A stretch of 64,000 bases of DNA from DATFTF01 sp963825175 (GTDB lineage: Bacteria > Acidobacteriota > Thermoanaerobaculia > UBA5066 > Gp7-AA6): contig CAWGSA010000003.1 in NCBI GenBank assembly GCA_963825175.1, positions 1 to 64,000 on the forward strand. Reading direction: 5' to 3'. The notes under the pieces are model-generated. The model searched no databases. It worked only from the letters and a program-made list of their open reading frames with translations, and had not been told where the DNA came from. The position numbers were made by a program, and so were the translations under genes. Position 1 is the stretch's first letter. Every line of letters begins with the position of its first letter. Of this stretch, positions 55,101 through 62,825 are shown piece by piece.

Positions 55101-55867
55101 TGCCAGGAGCACCAGCCGGCGACTTGCCCGCTCCACTCGGGGCGCTCCAGCCGGCCGCGGCCGAAAAGGGCGTACGTCCGAAGCAGCGACTCCAGGAACG
55201 CGAGAAGGCCTTCGTCCGTCCCGGGGTCGGCCGGCGCGAGCTCCGGCCGCGCCGAGCCGGCGGCCCGCTCCGCCAGGCGGCGCGCGGACTCCCGGGCGGC
55301 GGCGGGGACCTCCGGGATTTTCTTCTGCCGCACCGCGGCGAGAAAGTCGCTCTCCAGATCCAGGAGGCCGGCGGCCAGGAGGGCGGTCGCCAGCTCCGGG
55401 TCGTCCCCCCACGGAAGGTCCGGATGAAGGTCGCGCTCGATCGCTGCGGCCGTCGCGGCCAGGGCGGCCCAGTCGAACGCCGGATCCTCGGGCAGCTTCG
55501 CCTTGGCCGCACGGCGCTGCAGGAAGTCGCGGCGGAAGCGGAAGAGCACCGCCTCGGGAGCGGCGGAGGCGCCCTGCTGTCTCCACACAGACTCGATGCC
55601 GAACAGGCGCGCGACGAAGAGGGAGAGCGGCCGGGCCGCCTCGACCAGCAGCTTCGAGCGGGCCAGGGGATCGAGCGCGGCAGGCTCGGCGCGGTAAGCG
55701 CGCAGGCGTCCGGCCAGTGCGGAATCGTCGCGGTTCAACGCCTCCAGGAAGAGCCGGTCGAGCTCCGCCAACCGGTCCTCCCGGTGGAGATCCTGGTACG
55801 TGAATCCGGGGATGCCGAGAGGGAAGTCCCTCCCGGCGGCCGTTGGCGGAGGCGTTGCCGTTTCCAA
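52172..55867 (-). CDS. Large FAD/NAD(P) and Fe-S oxidoreductase (GltD-like plus PyrK-like)
   Basis: About 1231 residues from TTG 55867. This start follows TAGAAT by 8 nt and avoids reading through the divergent Fur operator. An N-terminal domain of unknown fold (about 1-290) is followed by a Cys-rich Fe-S region (HYCLLCH at about 312, later ICNDCMKGC), a GltD-like flavoprotein with VLVVGLGPAGYTLA (about 449) and AVVIGGGLTAIDTA (about 627), and a PyrK/ferredoxin-reductase-like part (FQPGQFFRLQN at about 936, LLAGGGLGNAVLL at about 1022) ending with Cys residues in CMMKEVCAQC (about 1160). Electron-transfer substrate unknown. Divergent from the Fur-rubrerythrin set, suggesting a linked redox role. 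Confidence 0.82.
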   Translation of the reverse strand: METATPPPTAAGRDFPLGIPGFTYQDLHREDRLAELDRLFLEALNRDDSALAGRLRAYRAEPAALDPLARSKLLVEAARPLSLFVARLFGIESVWRQQGASAAPEAVLFRFRRDFLQRRAAKAKLPEDPAFDWAALAATAAAIERDLHPDLPWGDDPELATALLAAGLLDLESDFLAAVRQKKIPEVPAAARESARRLAERAAGSARPELAPADPGTDEGLLAFLESLLRTYALFGRGRLERPEWSGQVAGWCSWHLPEAVDFGELVETERPDPERPELRVGPHDRRRRRVGFGLTDPRMTRREVIGQTHYCLLCHDREKDSCSKGFFDAKTSTFQKNPLGVALPGCPLDEKISEMHQLRREGDSIGALALVAIDNPMCPGTGHRICNDCMKGCIFQKQEPVDIPQIETGVLTDVLALPWGVEIFGLLTRWNPLSPARPHALPYNGRNVLVVGLGPAGYTLAHYLLNEGFGVAGIDGLKIEPLPADWTGSDGGGIRPIRDWKEIERALDHRPLAGFGGVSEYGITVRWDKNFLTLVHLTLARRTRLSILGGVRFGGTITAEQAFDLGFDHVAIAAGAGRPTIIGMKNNIVRGVRKASDFLMALQLTGAFKEEALANLQVELPAVVIGGGLTAIDTATELLAYYPLLAEKTLARYEALAAERGEMALRTMFDGEEREILDRLLHHATEVRQERRRAGDAGEAPDFASLCREWGGVSIVYRRSMEESPAYRLNHEEIIKALEEGISFVENLEPEEAVSDENGALKAVRFRRSRDGEVVELPARACLVAAGTTPNITYEKERPGTFPMDERRRFFLPHRAVDDGQGGWRLEPSSATDETAFFTGYNRNGKFITFFGDNHPAFNGNVVKAMASAKKGYGPVTAVLLGRDAARPVAPLEAWEAFRRRIEGRLTARVAAVNRLTPTIVEVVVHAPAAAENFQPGQFFRLQNLEAHAPVVGGSPLLIEPLALTGAWVDAERGLLSMIALELGGSSRLCGVLKPGEPVLAMGPTGAPTELPTNGTVLLAGGGLGNAVLLSIGKKARELGNRVVYFAGYKKAEDFYKREDVEAAADVLVLSVDHGATIPVRRPDDREFLGNIVEAMAAYGSGRLGKVTIALSDVDRVIAIGSDRMMAAVARARHGVLAPYLKPEHVGIGSINSPMQCMMKEVCAQCLQRHVDPATGKEKEIVFSCFNQDQKLDEMDWGNLAARLRQNTVSEKLTNLWLEKLLAGSEVGRI

Positions 55868-55923
55868 GAGTCGGGATTCTAACTCCGCCCGGTCCGGATG
55901 ATCGGCCGCGCCGGAGCGTGGGC

Positions 55924-55964
55924 CTTGACACCAGAACTTATCAGTAATAGTTTCTGTTATTGAT
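55924..55964. promoter_or_regulatory. Promoter with Fur/PerR-type palindrome
   Basis: TTGACA at 55924-55929 and TAATAG at 55945-55950 (15-bp spacer). An imperfect palindrome, ATCAGTAATA (55940-55949) and TGTTATTGAT (55955-55964) around a 5-bp centre, with 8 of 10 arm positions complementary, overlaps the -10 and touches the ATG at 55965. AT-rich palindromes like this are typical Fur-family operators, so autoregulation is likely. Confidence 0.65.
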
Positions 55965-56414
55965 ATGGAAAGAGGTTCCTCCACCGACAGCGTGGCCCGG
56001 CGCCGGACGCGGCAGAGCCGGCTGGTGTACGACGCCGTGGCCGGAACCAGGGCGCATCCCACGGCGGAGTGGGTGTATGCGCAGGTCCGTCGTGAGCTTC
56101 CGCGGATCTCTCTCGGAACGGTCTACCGCAACCTGCAGCGGCTCGTCGCGGAGGGTCGATTGCGCGCCTGGTCGCGCGGTCGGACCACCCGGTTCGACGC
56201 GGACGTCACGGTGCACGATCACTTCACGTGCCGAACCTGCGGGCTCCTTCTCGATCTGGAGCGCTCCTCCGAGACGCTCGGCGCGGAGAAGCGGCTGAAG
56301 GCCCGGGGATTCGAGGTGGAGGAACGGGTTCTGGAGTTCATCGGCCTGTGCCGGGATTGCCGGCGAGGCCGCAAAGTCAAACGGTTGGAAGGAGACGTAC
56401 GATGGCACCATTGA
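55965..56414 (+). CDS. Fur-family regulator (PerR-like)
   Basis: 149 residues. Winged helix at about 10-85 with HPTAEWVYAQVRRELPRISLGTVYRNLQRL (the GTVYRNL recognition region of the family), a dimerisation/metal domain with VHDHFTCRTCG (about 84-94) and a second pair CRDC (about 133-136), forming the structural zinc site. Linked to rubrerythrin, which favours PerR-type peroxide sensing over iron uptake. ATG at 55965 directly after its putative operator. Overlaps the rubrerythrin gene by 13 bp. Confidence 0.88.
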   Translation: MERGSSTDSVARRRTRQSRLVYDAVAGTRAHPTAEWVYAQVRRELPRISLGTVYRNLQRLVAEGRLRAWSRGRTTRFDADVTVHDHFTCRTCGLLLDLERSSETLGAEKRLKARGFEVEERVLEFIGLCRDCRRGRKVKRLEGDVRWHH

Positions 56415-56827
56415 AGGGAACCAAGACGCACGACAACCTCAAGCACGCCTTTGCCGGAGAGTCCCAGGCGAACCGGCGCTATCTCTACTTCGCCCGGCGG
56501 GCCGACATCGAGGGATATCCCGAGGTGGGCGGCCTCTTCCGGGACACGGCGGAGGCCGAGACCGGCCACGCCTTCGGGCATCTGGATTTTCTGAAGGACG
56601 TCGGAGATCCGGCGACGGGCTTTCCCATGGGCGGCACGGACGTCAACCTCAAGTCCGCGGTGGAGGGAGAGACGTACGAGTACACGCAGATGTATCCCGG
56701 ATTCTCCCGAACGGCACGCGAGGAAGGCTTCACCGAAGTGGCCGAGTGGTTCGAGACCCTCGCCCGCGCCGAGAAATCGCACGCCGGCCGCTTTCAGAAG
56801 GGCCTCGACAACCTGGGGTCGTTTTAG
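56402..56827 (+). CDS. Rubrerythrin (diiron domain only)
   Basis: Peroxide-reducing diiron protein, 141 residues. Ferritin-like helices carry the ligands in NLKHAFAGESQANRRYLYFA (first ExxxxR type), DTAEAETGHAFGH (ExxH) and the second half EGETYEYTQMYPGF and LARAEKSHAGRF. No C-terminal rubredoxin domain, so it needs an outside electron donor, possibly one of the Fe-S proteins next door. ATG at 56402, inside the fur 3' end. Confidence 0.92.
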   Translation: MAPLKGTKTHDNLKHAFAGESQANRRYLYFARRADIEGYPEVGGLFRDTAEAETGHAFGHLDFLKDVGDPATGFPMGGTDVNLKSAVEGETYEYTQMYPGFSRTAREEGFTEVAEWFETLARAEKSHAGRFQKGLDNLGSF

Positions 56828-56841
56828 CGCAGCTGCGCTGC

Positions 56842-56869
56842 GCGTGAGGCGTAAGGCGTGAGGCGTAAG
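56842..56869 (+). repeat. Heptamer array, units GCGTGAG and GCGTAAG alternating
   Basis: Four units 14 bp after the rubrerythrin stop (GAG, AAG, GAG, AAG forms). A piece of the interspersed family (AGATCCGGAGCAAGCGG) follows at about 56898. Both lie between rubrerythrin and the Fe-S gene. Confidence 0.85.
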
Positions 56870-56927
56870 GCGAAACCGCGCTTAGGAAAGGTTCCAGGCA
56901 GAGATCCGGAGCAAGCGGGAGCGACGT

Positions 56928-58214
56928 TTGTTTGATCCTTCCTCTCACGATTTTTACGACCGCGGCGCGGTCGACAAGGAACTGCGCCGGGTGGCCGACG
57001 TCTGCCATACCTGCCGGCGCTGCTATGACCTGTGCCCCTCGTTCGACGTTCTCTTCCGGGCGCTCGATCGCCCGGAGGTGGACGGCGAGGCGCAGCGCCT
57101 GGCGCAGGGCGATCTGCAGGAGTTCTCGGACCTGTGCTACGAGTGCAAGCTCTGCATTCCGCATTGCCCGTACTACCCGCCCCACCGCTGGGACGTCGAC
57201 GTCCCGCGCGTCGTTTTTCGAGACCGCGCGGCGCGGGTGAAGAGCGAGGGCAAGCCGGCGTTGCGAGAGCGCGTGCTGGCCTCGGCCGACGCCGTGGGCA
57301 GGCTGTCCTCTGCCATCGCTCCCGTGGTCAATGCGGTCAACGACAGCCGCGTGGCGCGGGTGGTGCTCGAAAAGACCCTGGGCATTCACCGCGACCGGCT
57401 CTTGCCGACGTACGCCGGCGAAACCTTCCTGTCCTGGTGGGCGCGCCGGGGCGGCGCCACGCGCCCGTCTTCGGGAGGCGCCGGAGGCGCCGGCAGGGTG
57501 GCGCTGTTCGTCACCTGCTCCTTGAACTACAACGCCCCGGACGTGGCGCGCGCGGCGGTGGCGGTGCTGGAGAAAAACGGCTGCGAAGTGGCCGTCCCGC
57601 CGCAGCGCTGTTGCGGCATGCCGTTCCTGGAAAGCGGGGACATCGACTCGGCCCGCGAATGCCGTCTCGACAACGTCGCGTCTTTCGCCCCGTTCGTCCG
57701 GGCCGGCTACGCGGTCGTATCGCCCGGCCCCACCTGCAGCCTGACGCTTCGCAAGGAATACCCCCAGCTCGGCTCGGACGAAGTGGGCCGGCAGGTCGCC
57801 GATTCGACCGTCGATCTCTGCGAATACCTGATGCGGCGCCACGCCGAGGGCAGACTCTCGCTCGACTTCCAGCGCAGCCCGGGCAAGGTCCTCTACCAGG
57901 TCCCGTGTCATCTCAAGGTGCAGGACATCGGGTTCAAGTCGCGGGACCTCCTGAAGCTCATTCCCGGCGCGGACGTCTCGACGGTCGAGAAGTGCACCGG
58001 ACACGATGGCACCTGGAGCATGAAGAAGGAGTACTTTCCGATCTCGCTCGAGATCGGAAAGCCGGTCTTTCAGGAAATCTCCGAGAGCCGGCCCGACACC
58101 GTCGCCACGGACTGCCCGCTGGCCGGAATCCAGATCCGGCAGGGGACGGGACGGACCGCGAAGCATCCGGTGCAGATCCTGGCCGAGGCATACGGCCTCA
58201 GCCTGGTGGAGTGA
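56928..58214 (+). CDS. Fe-S oxidoreductase (GlpC/HdrD-like)
   Basis: 428 residues from TTG 56928. Two 4Fe-4S motifs near the N-terminus, CHTCRRCYDLCP (about 26-37) and CYECKLCIPHCP (about 70-81), and two CCG-type domains (the first with PPQRCCGMPFLESGD at about 224, the second with PCHLKVQDIGF and later CTGHDGTW). Such proteins pass electrons between a flavoprotein and a thiol or quinone. Position between rubrerythrin and DUF3501 suggests it helps reduce rubrerythrin, an arrangement I believe recurs in other bacteria. Confidence 0.88.
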   Translation: MFDPSSHDFYDRGAVDKELRRVADVCHTCRRCYDLCPSFDVLFRALDRPEVDGEAQRLAQGDLQEFSDLCYECKLCIPHCPYYPPHRWDVDVPRVVFRDRAARVKSEGKPALRERVLASADAVGRLSSAIAPVVNAVNDSRVARVVLEKTLGIHRDRLLPTYAGETFLSWWARRGGATRPSSGGAGGAGRVALFVTCSLNYNAPDVARAAVAVLEKNGCEVAVPPQRCCGMPFLESGDIDSARECRLDNVASFAPFVRAGYAVVSPGPTCSLTLRKEYPQLGSDEVGRQVADSTVDLCEYLMRRHAEGRLSLDFQRSPGKVLYQVPCHLKVQDIGFKSRDLLKLIPGADVSTVEKCTGHDGTWSMKKEYFPISLEIGKPVFQEISESRPDTVATDCPLAGIQIRQGTGRTAKHPVQILAEAYGLSLVE

Positions 58215-58226
58215 GAAGGACCGGAG

Positions 58227-58811
58227 ATGCGATCGATATCCCTCGGGGACATTCAGAACCTCCACGAATACGAGCTCGGCCGCGAGGAGTTTCGCCGGAG
58301 AATCATCGGCGTCAAGGCGCGGCGCCGCGTGTCCCTCGGACCGCTGATGACGTTGGTGTTCGAGAACCGCGACACGGTGCGTTTCCAGATCCAGGAGATG
58401 CTCCGCGTGGAGCGGATCGTCCGGCCGGAGAAAGTCCAGGAAGAGATCGATGTCTACAACGGGCTGCTTCCGGGCCCGGGCGAAGTCGCGGCCACCCTGT
58501 TCATCGAGGTGACCGACCTCGAGAAAGTCCAGCCGACGCTCGACCGTTTCGTCGGTTTGGACGAGCCGGGGCGGCTGACGCTGGCCGCGGGGGGAGAGAC
58601 GTCGTCCGCCCGCTTCGATCCGGGGCAGAGCCGGGAGGATCGCATTTCCGCCGTGCACTACATCCGCTTTCCCCTGGGACCGGGCGCCCGGCAGGCCATC
58701 GCGGGCGGAGGGCCGGCGGTTCTCTCGGTGCGCCATGCGGGCTATGAAGCCGAGGCGGCCCTCGCGCCGGAGGTCCTGTCGGAGCTTTCGGGCGACCTGG
58801 CCGAGACGTAG
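58227..58811 (+). CDS. DUF3501 family protein
   Basis: 194 residues, ATG at 58227, 12 bp after the Fe-S gene with AAGGACCGGAG just before. Signatures: ISLGDIQNLHEYELGREEFRRRII, VSLGPLMTLVFENRDTVRFQIQEMLRVERI, and HYIRFPLGP. Function unknown. The sequence shows a helical start and mixed alpha/beta remainder, and no metal-binding Cys. Its context ties it to peroxide defence. Confidence 0.85.
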   Translation: MRSISLGDIQNLHEYELGREEFRRRIIGVKARRRVSLGPLMTLVFENRDTVRFQIQEMLRVERIVRPEKVQEEIDVYNGLLPGPGEVAATLFIEVTDLEKVQPTLDRFVGLDEPGRLTLAAGGETSSARFDPGQSREDRISAVHYIRFPLGPGARQAIAGGGPAVLSVRHAGYEAEAALAPEVLSELSGDLAET

Positions 58812-58864
58812 CGCGACCGTCCCGCCCCGCGGTGCCTCGGTGACCGCGACGCGGCGCCGACTCT

Positions 58865-58870
58865 TATAAT
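58865..58870 (+). promoter_or_regulatory. -10 element, leaderless arrangement
   Basis: Perfect TATAAT, then 6 nt (CCGCGC) to the GTG at 58877. The same hexamer and 6-nt spacer sequence CCGCGC occur before the M23 gene. GTGACC at 58840-58845 is a weak -35 with a 19-bp spacer. Confidence 0.6.
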
Positions 58871-58876
58871 CCGCGC

Positions 58877-60814
58877 GTGCCTCCCACCCAAGGCGGCGGA
58901 TTTCGGCGGGTGCTCCTCCACGGACGTCCGGTCGGTGATCTGTTGTTCCTCCTTTCCGAGGAGCGCATGGAGAAGCGTCCGCTGCGCCTGGAGTCGTTGT
59001 CGTTGAAGGAGGACGAGGTGGCGGTCGTTCTCTGCGATCCCTCGGCGCTGCCGGTCCTGGCCACGCCGCCGCCTTCCGAGCTGGGGGAGGGAGCGGACCG
59101 AGTCGGCGTCGTGCTGCTCGGCGACAAGGCGGGCGGGATCGACGCCTTCTGGTCGGCGCGGCTATACGTGTCTCTCCCGGAGGCGGCCGCCGCCGAGCAC
59201 CTGGCCCGCGCGGTCAAGTCTCTCTTCCGGATTCTGGAGGACCGAACGTTGTCCGCGCGCAACCGGCGCTCGCTCGCGGAACGCACCAGCGAGATCCGGG
59301 CCCTGGTGGACGTGGGGGTGGCCCTGGCCGCGGAAAGGGATCAGGAACGGCTGCTGGAGACGATTCTTTCCCGGGCCCGGGCCCTCACCCAGGCAGACGC
59401 GGGCAGTCTGTACCTGGTCGAGCCGGGCGGCGACGGCGGGGAGGTCCTGAAGTTCGTGCGGGCTCAAAACGATTCGGTCCGCTTCGAGTTCGTGGAGCGC
59501 ACCCTGCCCCTGGACCAGTCCTCCATCGCCGGCTTCGTCGCCGTCAGCGGGGAAACCCTCAACGTCCCCGATGTGCGCCAGCTTCCTCCCGGCGCTCCGT
59601 ATCGGTTCGACGAGGGCTTCGACAAGAAGTACGGCTACCGGTCCCGATCGATGCTCGCGGTCCCGATGAAGACGCCGCAGGGCCGCACCATCGGCGTGCT
59701 CCAGCTCCTGAATCGGCGCAAGCTCTCGGCTCCCGATTCGAGCGTGACGGCCTTTCTCAAGCTGGAGATCGTCCCGTTCGCGGAGGAGAACGAGGACGTC
59801 GTGCGCTCCCTGGCCGCCCAGGCCGCGGTGGCCGTCGAGAACCGGCGGCTGACGGAAAATATCCGCCGGCTGTTCGAGGGATTCGTGGAAGCGTCGGTGA
59901 CGGCGATCGAACAGCGGGATCCGACCACCTCGGGACACTCCGAGCGGGTCGCGCTGCTGGCCTGCGGCCTGTCCGAGCTGGCGGACCGCGCGGACACGGG
60001 ATCCCTGGCCTCCTACCACATCGGCAAAGAAGAGCTGCGCGAGCTTCGCTACGCCGCCGTCCTGCACGACTTCGGCAAGGTCGGCGTGCGCGAATGGGTG
60101 CTGGTCAAGGCGCGCAAGCTTCCGCCCGGCCGCCGCGATCTGGTCCGGTCCCGGTTCGATCAGGCCATCCTCTCGGCCGCCGCGGAGGTCTGGGAGAAGG
60201 CGGCGCGGGAGCGGTGGAGCGAGCGGCAGGTGGCCCAGGCGCTGGCCGAGCGCGTCGGGCTCCTGGAAAAAGCCTGGAAGGTCGTGGCCCGCGCGGACGA
60301 GCCGAGCCTCCTGGCCGCGGAGATCTCCGCCGAGGTCGATCGCCTGGGAGAGATCCAGTTTCGGGACGCGGCAGGCGTGCTGCGCCCGGTGGTCGAGGCG
60401 GAGGAGATCGGGTATCTGTCGATTCCCAAGGGAAGCTTGAACGATCGGGAGCGGCGGGAGATCGAGTCGCACGTGACGCAGACCTTTCGGTTCCTGATCA
60501 AAATTCCCTGGACTCCGGATCTGGCCCGCGTTCCCGACTGGGCCTATGCCCACCACGAGAAGCTGGACGGCTCGGGCTACCCCCGGAGGCTGACCGCGAG
60601 CCAGATTCCGGTCCAGGTGCGCGCACTCACCATCAGCGACATCTACGACGCGCTGGCGGCCCGGGACCGTCCCTACAAGAAAGCCGTTCCGAACGAGCGG
60701 GCGCTCGACATTCTGCGCGCGGAAGCCCACCGCGGCGTCATCGACAAGGAGCTGCTCGATCTGTTCATCGAGGAGAAGGTCTTCATCACCGCGCTGCAGA
60801 ATCGCAAGCCATAG
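58877..60814 (+). CDS. GAF and HD-GYP c-di-GMP phosphodiesterase
   Basis: 645 residues. GAF at about 140-320 (ALTQADAGSLYLVEPG, then SIAGFVAVSGETLNVPDVR). HD-GYP at about 345-640 with GHSERV (about 355), the metal-binding HD in VLHDFGKVGV (about 396), and HHEKLDGSGYPRRL (about 559) containing the GYP signature. It should hydrolyse c-di-GMP. Between the HD and GYP parts there is an extra segment of about 110 residues rich in Arg/Glu helices. GTG at 58877, probably leaderless. A GGDEF gene lies 0.8 kb downstream. Confidence 0.9.
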   Translation: MPPTQGGGFRRVLLHGRPVGDLLFLLSEERMEKRPLRLESLSLKEDEVAVVLCDPSALPVLATPPPSELGEGADRVGVVLLGDKAGGIDAFWSARLYVSLPEAAAAEHLARAVKSLFRILEDRTLSARNRRSLAERTSEIRALVDVGVALAAERDQERLLETILSRARALTQADAGSLYLVEPGGDGGEVLKFVRAQNDSVRFEFVERTLPLDQSSIAGFVAVSGETLNVPDVRQLPPGAPYRFDEGFDKKYGYRSRSMLAVPMKTPQGRTIGVLQLLNRRKLSAPDSSVTAFLKLEIVPFAEENEDVVRSLAAQAAVAVENRRLTENIRRLFEGFVEASVTAIEQRDPTTSGHSERVALLACGLSELADRADTGSLASYHIGKEELRELRYAAVLHDFGKVGVREWVLVKARKLPPGRRDLVRSRFDQAILSAAAEVWEKAARERWSERQVAQALAERVGLLEKAWKVVARADEPSLLAAEISAEVDRLGEIQFRDAAGVLRPVVEAEEIGYLSIPKGSLNDRERREIESHVTQTFRFLIKIPWTPDLARVPDWAYAHHEKLDGSGYPRRLTASQIPVQVRALTISDIYDALAARDRPYKKAVPNERALDILRAEAHRGVIDKELLDLFIEEKVFITALQNRKP

Positions 60815-60832
60815 CCCCGGCCGGGGAAGGCT

Positions 60833-61480
60833 TCAGCGGCGAGTCCCGCCCGGCGGCAGGCGGTCGAGCACGATGGCCCTGGTGCGCGCCGGCAGGAACG
60901 TGCGCCATCGGTTTCGCGATCGCGCGAGGAGGGGCGTCGCGAGCAGGGCCACCAGGCGCACCGGGTTGAGGACGGTCCATCGCACTCCCTCGCGCTCCAG
61001 ATCCTGAAGCTCGCGGGCGGAGAGGCGAACGAAGATCGGGTGCTCCACGATCCATGCGCGCGCGGACGACTTCAGCGCCCGGCGCGCGCGCCGGGCCGTG
61101 ACCGCTCCCTCCAGGAGGAGCGCGCGCTGGGAGGCCTGGTCCGACGCGCCGCGCAACGGCAGATTTTTCGGCAGAGGGAGGTGGTCGCCCCTCAGGCCGG
61201 CCACCGCCCCGCGCAGCTCTTCGGGCGGAGGCGGCCAGAAGAGGCGCGCACCCGCCGCCTTGAGGAACCCCACGTCGGCGTCGAGGGACCTTCCCTCGGG
61301 GCACAGCAGGATGCGGGGCGCCGGGTCTGCGCAGAGGAAGGACGCCCACGACTGGGGCCGGAGCGGATCGGTCGCCCAGCGGGCGTCGAGCCGGTTCGCG
61401 ACGGCGCGCGCTCGATCCAGCGAAGGCGCCACCAAAGGGAGCGCAGGGCTCGGCGCCGGACGTCCTACCGTCGCTCGCAC
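60833..61480 (-). CDS. Hypothetical protein
   Basis: 215 residues, not recognised. Rich in Ala, Arg, Leu and Pro. Begins MRATVGRPAPSPALPLV and ends AIVLDRLPPGGTRR. A possible beta-alpha pattern is seen in PRILLCPEGRSLDADVGFLK. It fills the whole gap between the converging HD-GYP gene and the divergent GGDEF gene. An overlapping frame on the same strand is open as well, so coding status rests on position and length only. Confidence 0.5.
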   Translation of the reverse strand: MRATVGRPAPSPALPLVAPSLDRARAVANRLDARWATDPLRPQSWASFLCADPAPRILLCPEGRSLDADVGFLKAAGARLFWPPPPEELRGAVAGLRGDHLPLPKNLPLRGASDQASQRALLLEGAVTARRARRALKSSARAWIVEHPIFVRLSARELQDLEREGVRWTVLNPVRLVALLATPLLARSRNRWRTFLPARTRAIVLDRLPPGGTRR

Positions 61481-61634
61481 GGGGAGATCGTCGCACGGTT
61501 TGCGAGCGCTTCGCGACGCAACGATCGGATCCTTGCGGCGTTGCGCCGCCGCGGTGCGCGCCGTCGGCGCGACCTCGCGCGATTTCGGGTTAAGATTTGC
61601 CTCTCGACCAAACCCGACGAGCCCAAAACACTCG

Positions 61635-62825
61635 ATGCCGGTCTATCAATTTTCCTTGCTCATCCAGGCCGCAGGGACGTTCCTGCTGTTCCTGCTCTTC
61701 CTTCTGCTCTACAAGAAGGTGCGCCGCCGGGCCTTTCTCGATTGGATCGCGTCCTGGGCTTTTCTCGTGATCGGCCTGGTCCTGACCTTCGCCGTGCCTT
61801 ACGTGGCGGAGACGCGGTCCTTCGTGTTCCTCCTGCACGTAGCCCTCCTGGCGCACGTCGTGTTTCTCTTGATTGGCGTGCGTCATTTCCGGGACGAACG
61901 GGCCGGACGGGGGCCGATGGAGCTCTTGTGGCTCGTCCCGGTCGTCGCGATCGCATGGTGGACGGCGGTTGAGGCCGACAGGGTCACCGGTCAGTCGCCG
62001 GCGATGATGCTCGTCCTGGCCGCGGCCTACATCACGGCGGCGGTTTCGTTCGCGATCATGCCGGGATCGGCCGCCGGCCGCGGCCTGCTCTCGACGTCCT
62101 TTCTGGTCTGGGGCGTCGAGCAAGCCATCATCGGCGCCGCCTACCTCCGCTTCCGGGATCCGGCCTCGATGCCGCAGAGCCTCCAGTACGCCGGCTTCGC
62201 GGCCATGCTGCTGGAGATGATGGTCGCAGTGGGAATCATCATCCTGCTCTTCGAAACGAGCCAGTCGCAGCTCTCGCTGGAGATGCAGAAGCTGGTCGAG
62301 TCGGACCAGCAGTTGAAGGAAATGGGGATCCGCGATCCCTTGACCGGGCTGTACAATCGGCACCACTTCAACGACGTCATCCGGCGGGAGACCGCCAACG
62401 TGCGGCGCTACGGCATCTCCCTGTCGGTTCTGCTCGCGGACATCGACCGGTTCAAGGAGATCAACGATATCAAGGGGCACGCGGTGGGAGACGACGTGCT
62501 GAAGTTCGTCGCCGCCTACCTGACTTCCTGCGTGCGCGAGTCGGATTTCGTGTTCCGGTGGGGGGGCGACGAATTCCTCGTTCTCCTGCCGCGCACGGAC
62601 GAAGGATCCGCGGCGCAGAAAGCGGAGGAGCTGGCCCGGCGGATGCCCCACATTCCGGGGACCGAAGGGGTCGCGCCCAGTCTCTCGGTGGGTTGGGCCA
62701 CGCACCGGATGGACGCCGAGTTCCCCATGACGCTGGCGCAGGCCGACGGGCGGATGTACGAAATGAAGCTCAGGGGGAAGAAGGAACGGGAAGAGCGAGA
62801 GCGGCATCACCAGCGCCCTTCATGA
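61635..62825 (+). CDS. Membrane diguanylate cyclase (GGDEF)
   Basis: Makes c-di-GMP. 396 residues. Six or seven TM helices at about 8-210, a short coiled coil (about 212-235), then a GGDEF domain at about 238-390: RDPLTGLYNRHHF, the active-site RWGGDEF, and an inhibitory RxxD site (RESD) exactly five residues before GGDEF, so product inhibition is expected. ATG at 61635, with a TTAAGAT box at about 61590. Its 3' end overlaps the converging maf gene by 56 bp. Confidence 0.92.
   Translation: MPVYQFSLLIQAAGTFLLFLLFLLLYKKVRRRAFLDWIASWAFLVIGLVLTFAVPYVAETRSFVFLLHVALLAHVVFLLIGVRHFRDERAGRGPMELLWLVPVVAIAWWTAVEADRVTGQSPAMMLVLAAAYITAAVSFAIMPGSAAGRGLLSTSFLVWGVEQAIIGAAYLRFRDPASMPQSLQYAGFAAMLLEMMVAVGIIILLFETSQSQLSLEMQKLVESDQQLKEMGIRDPLTGLYNRHHFNDVIRRETANVRRYGISLSVLLADIDRFKEINDIKGHAVGDDVLKFVAAYLTSCVRESDFVFRWGGDEFLVLLPRTDEGSAAQKAEELARRMPHIPGTEGVAPSLSVGWATHRMDAEFPMTLAQADGRMYEMKLRGKKEREERERHHQRPS

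Noticed and set aside
55868..56062. Longer N-terminus of the large oxidoreductase
   Set aside because: It would run through the Fur-type operator and into the divergent fur gene, and it has no conserved sequence.
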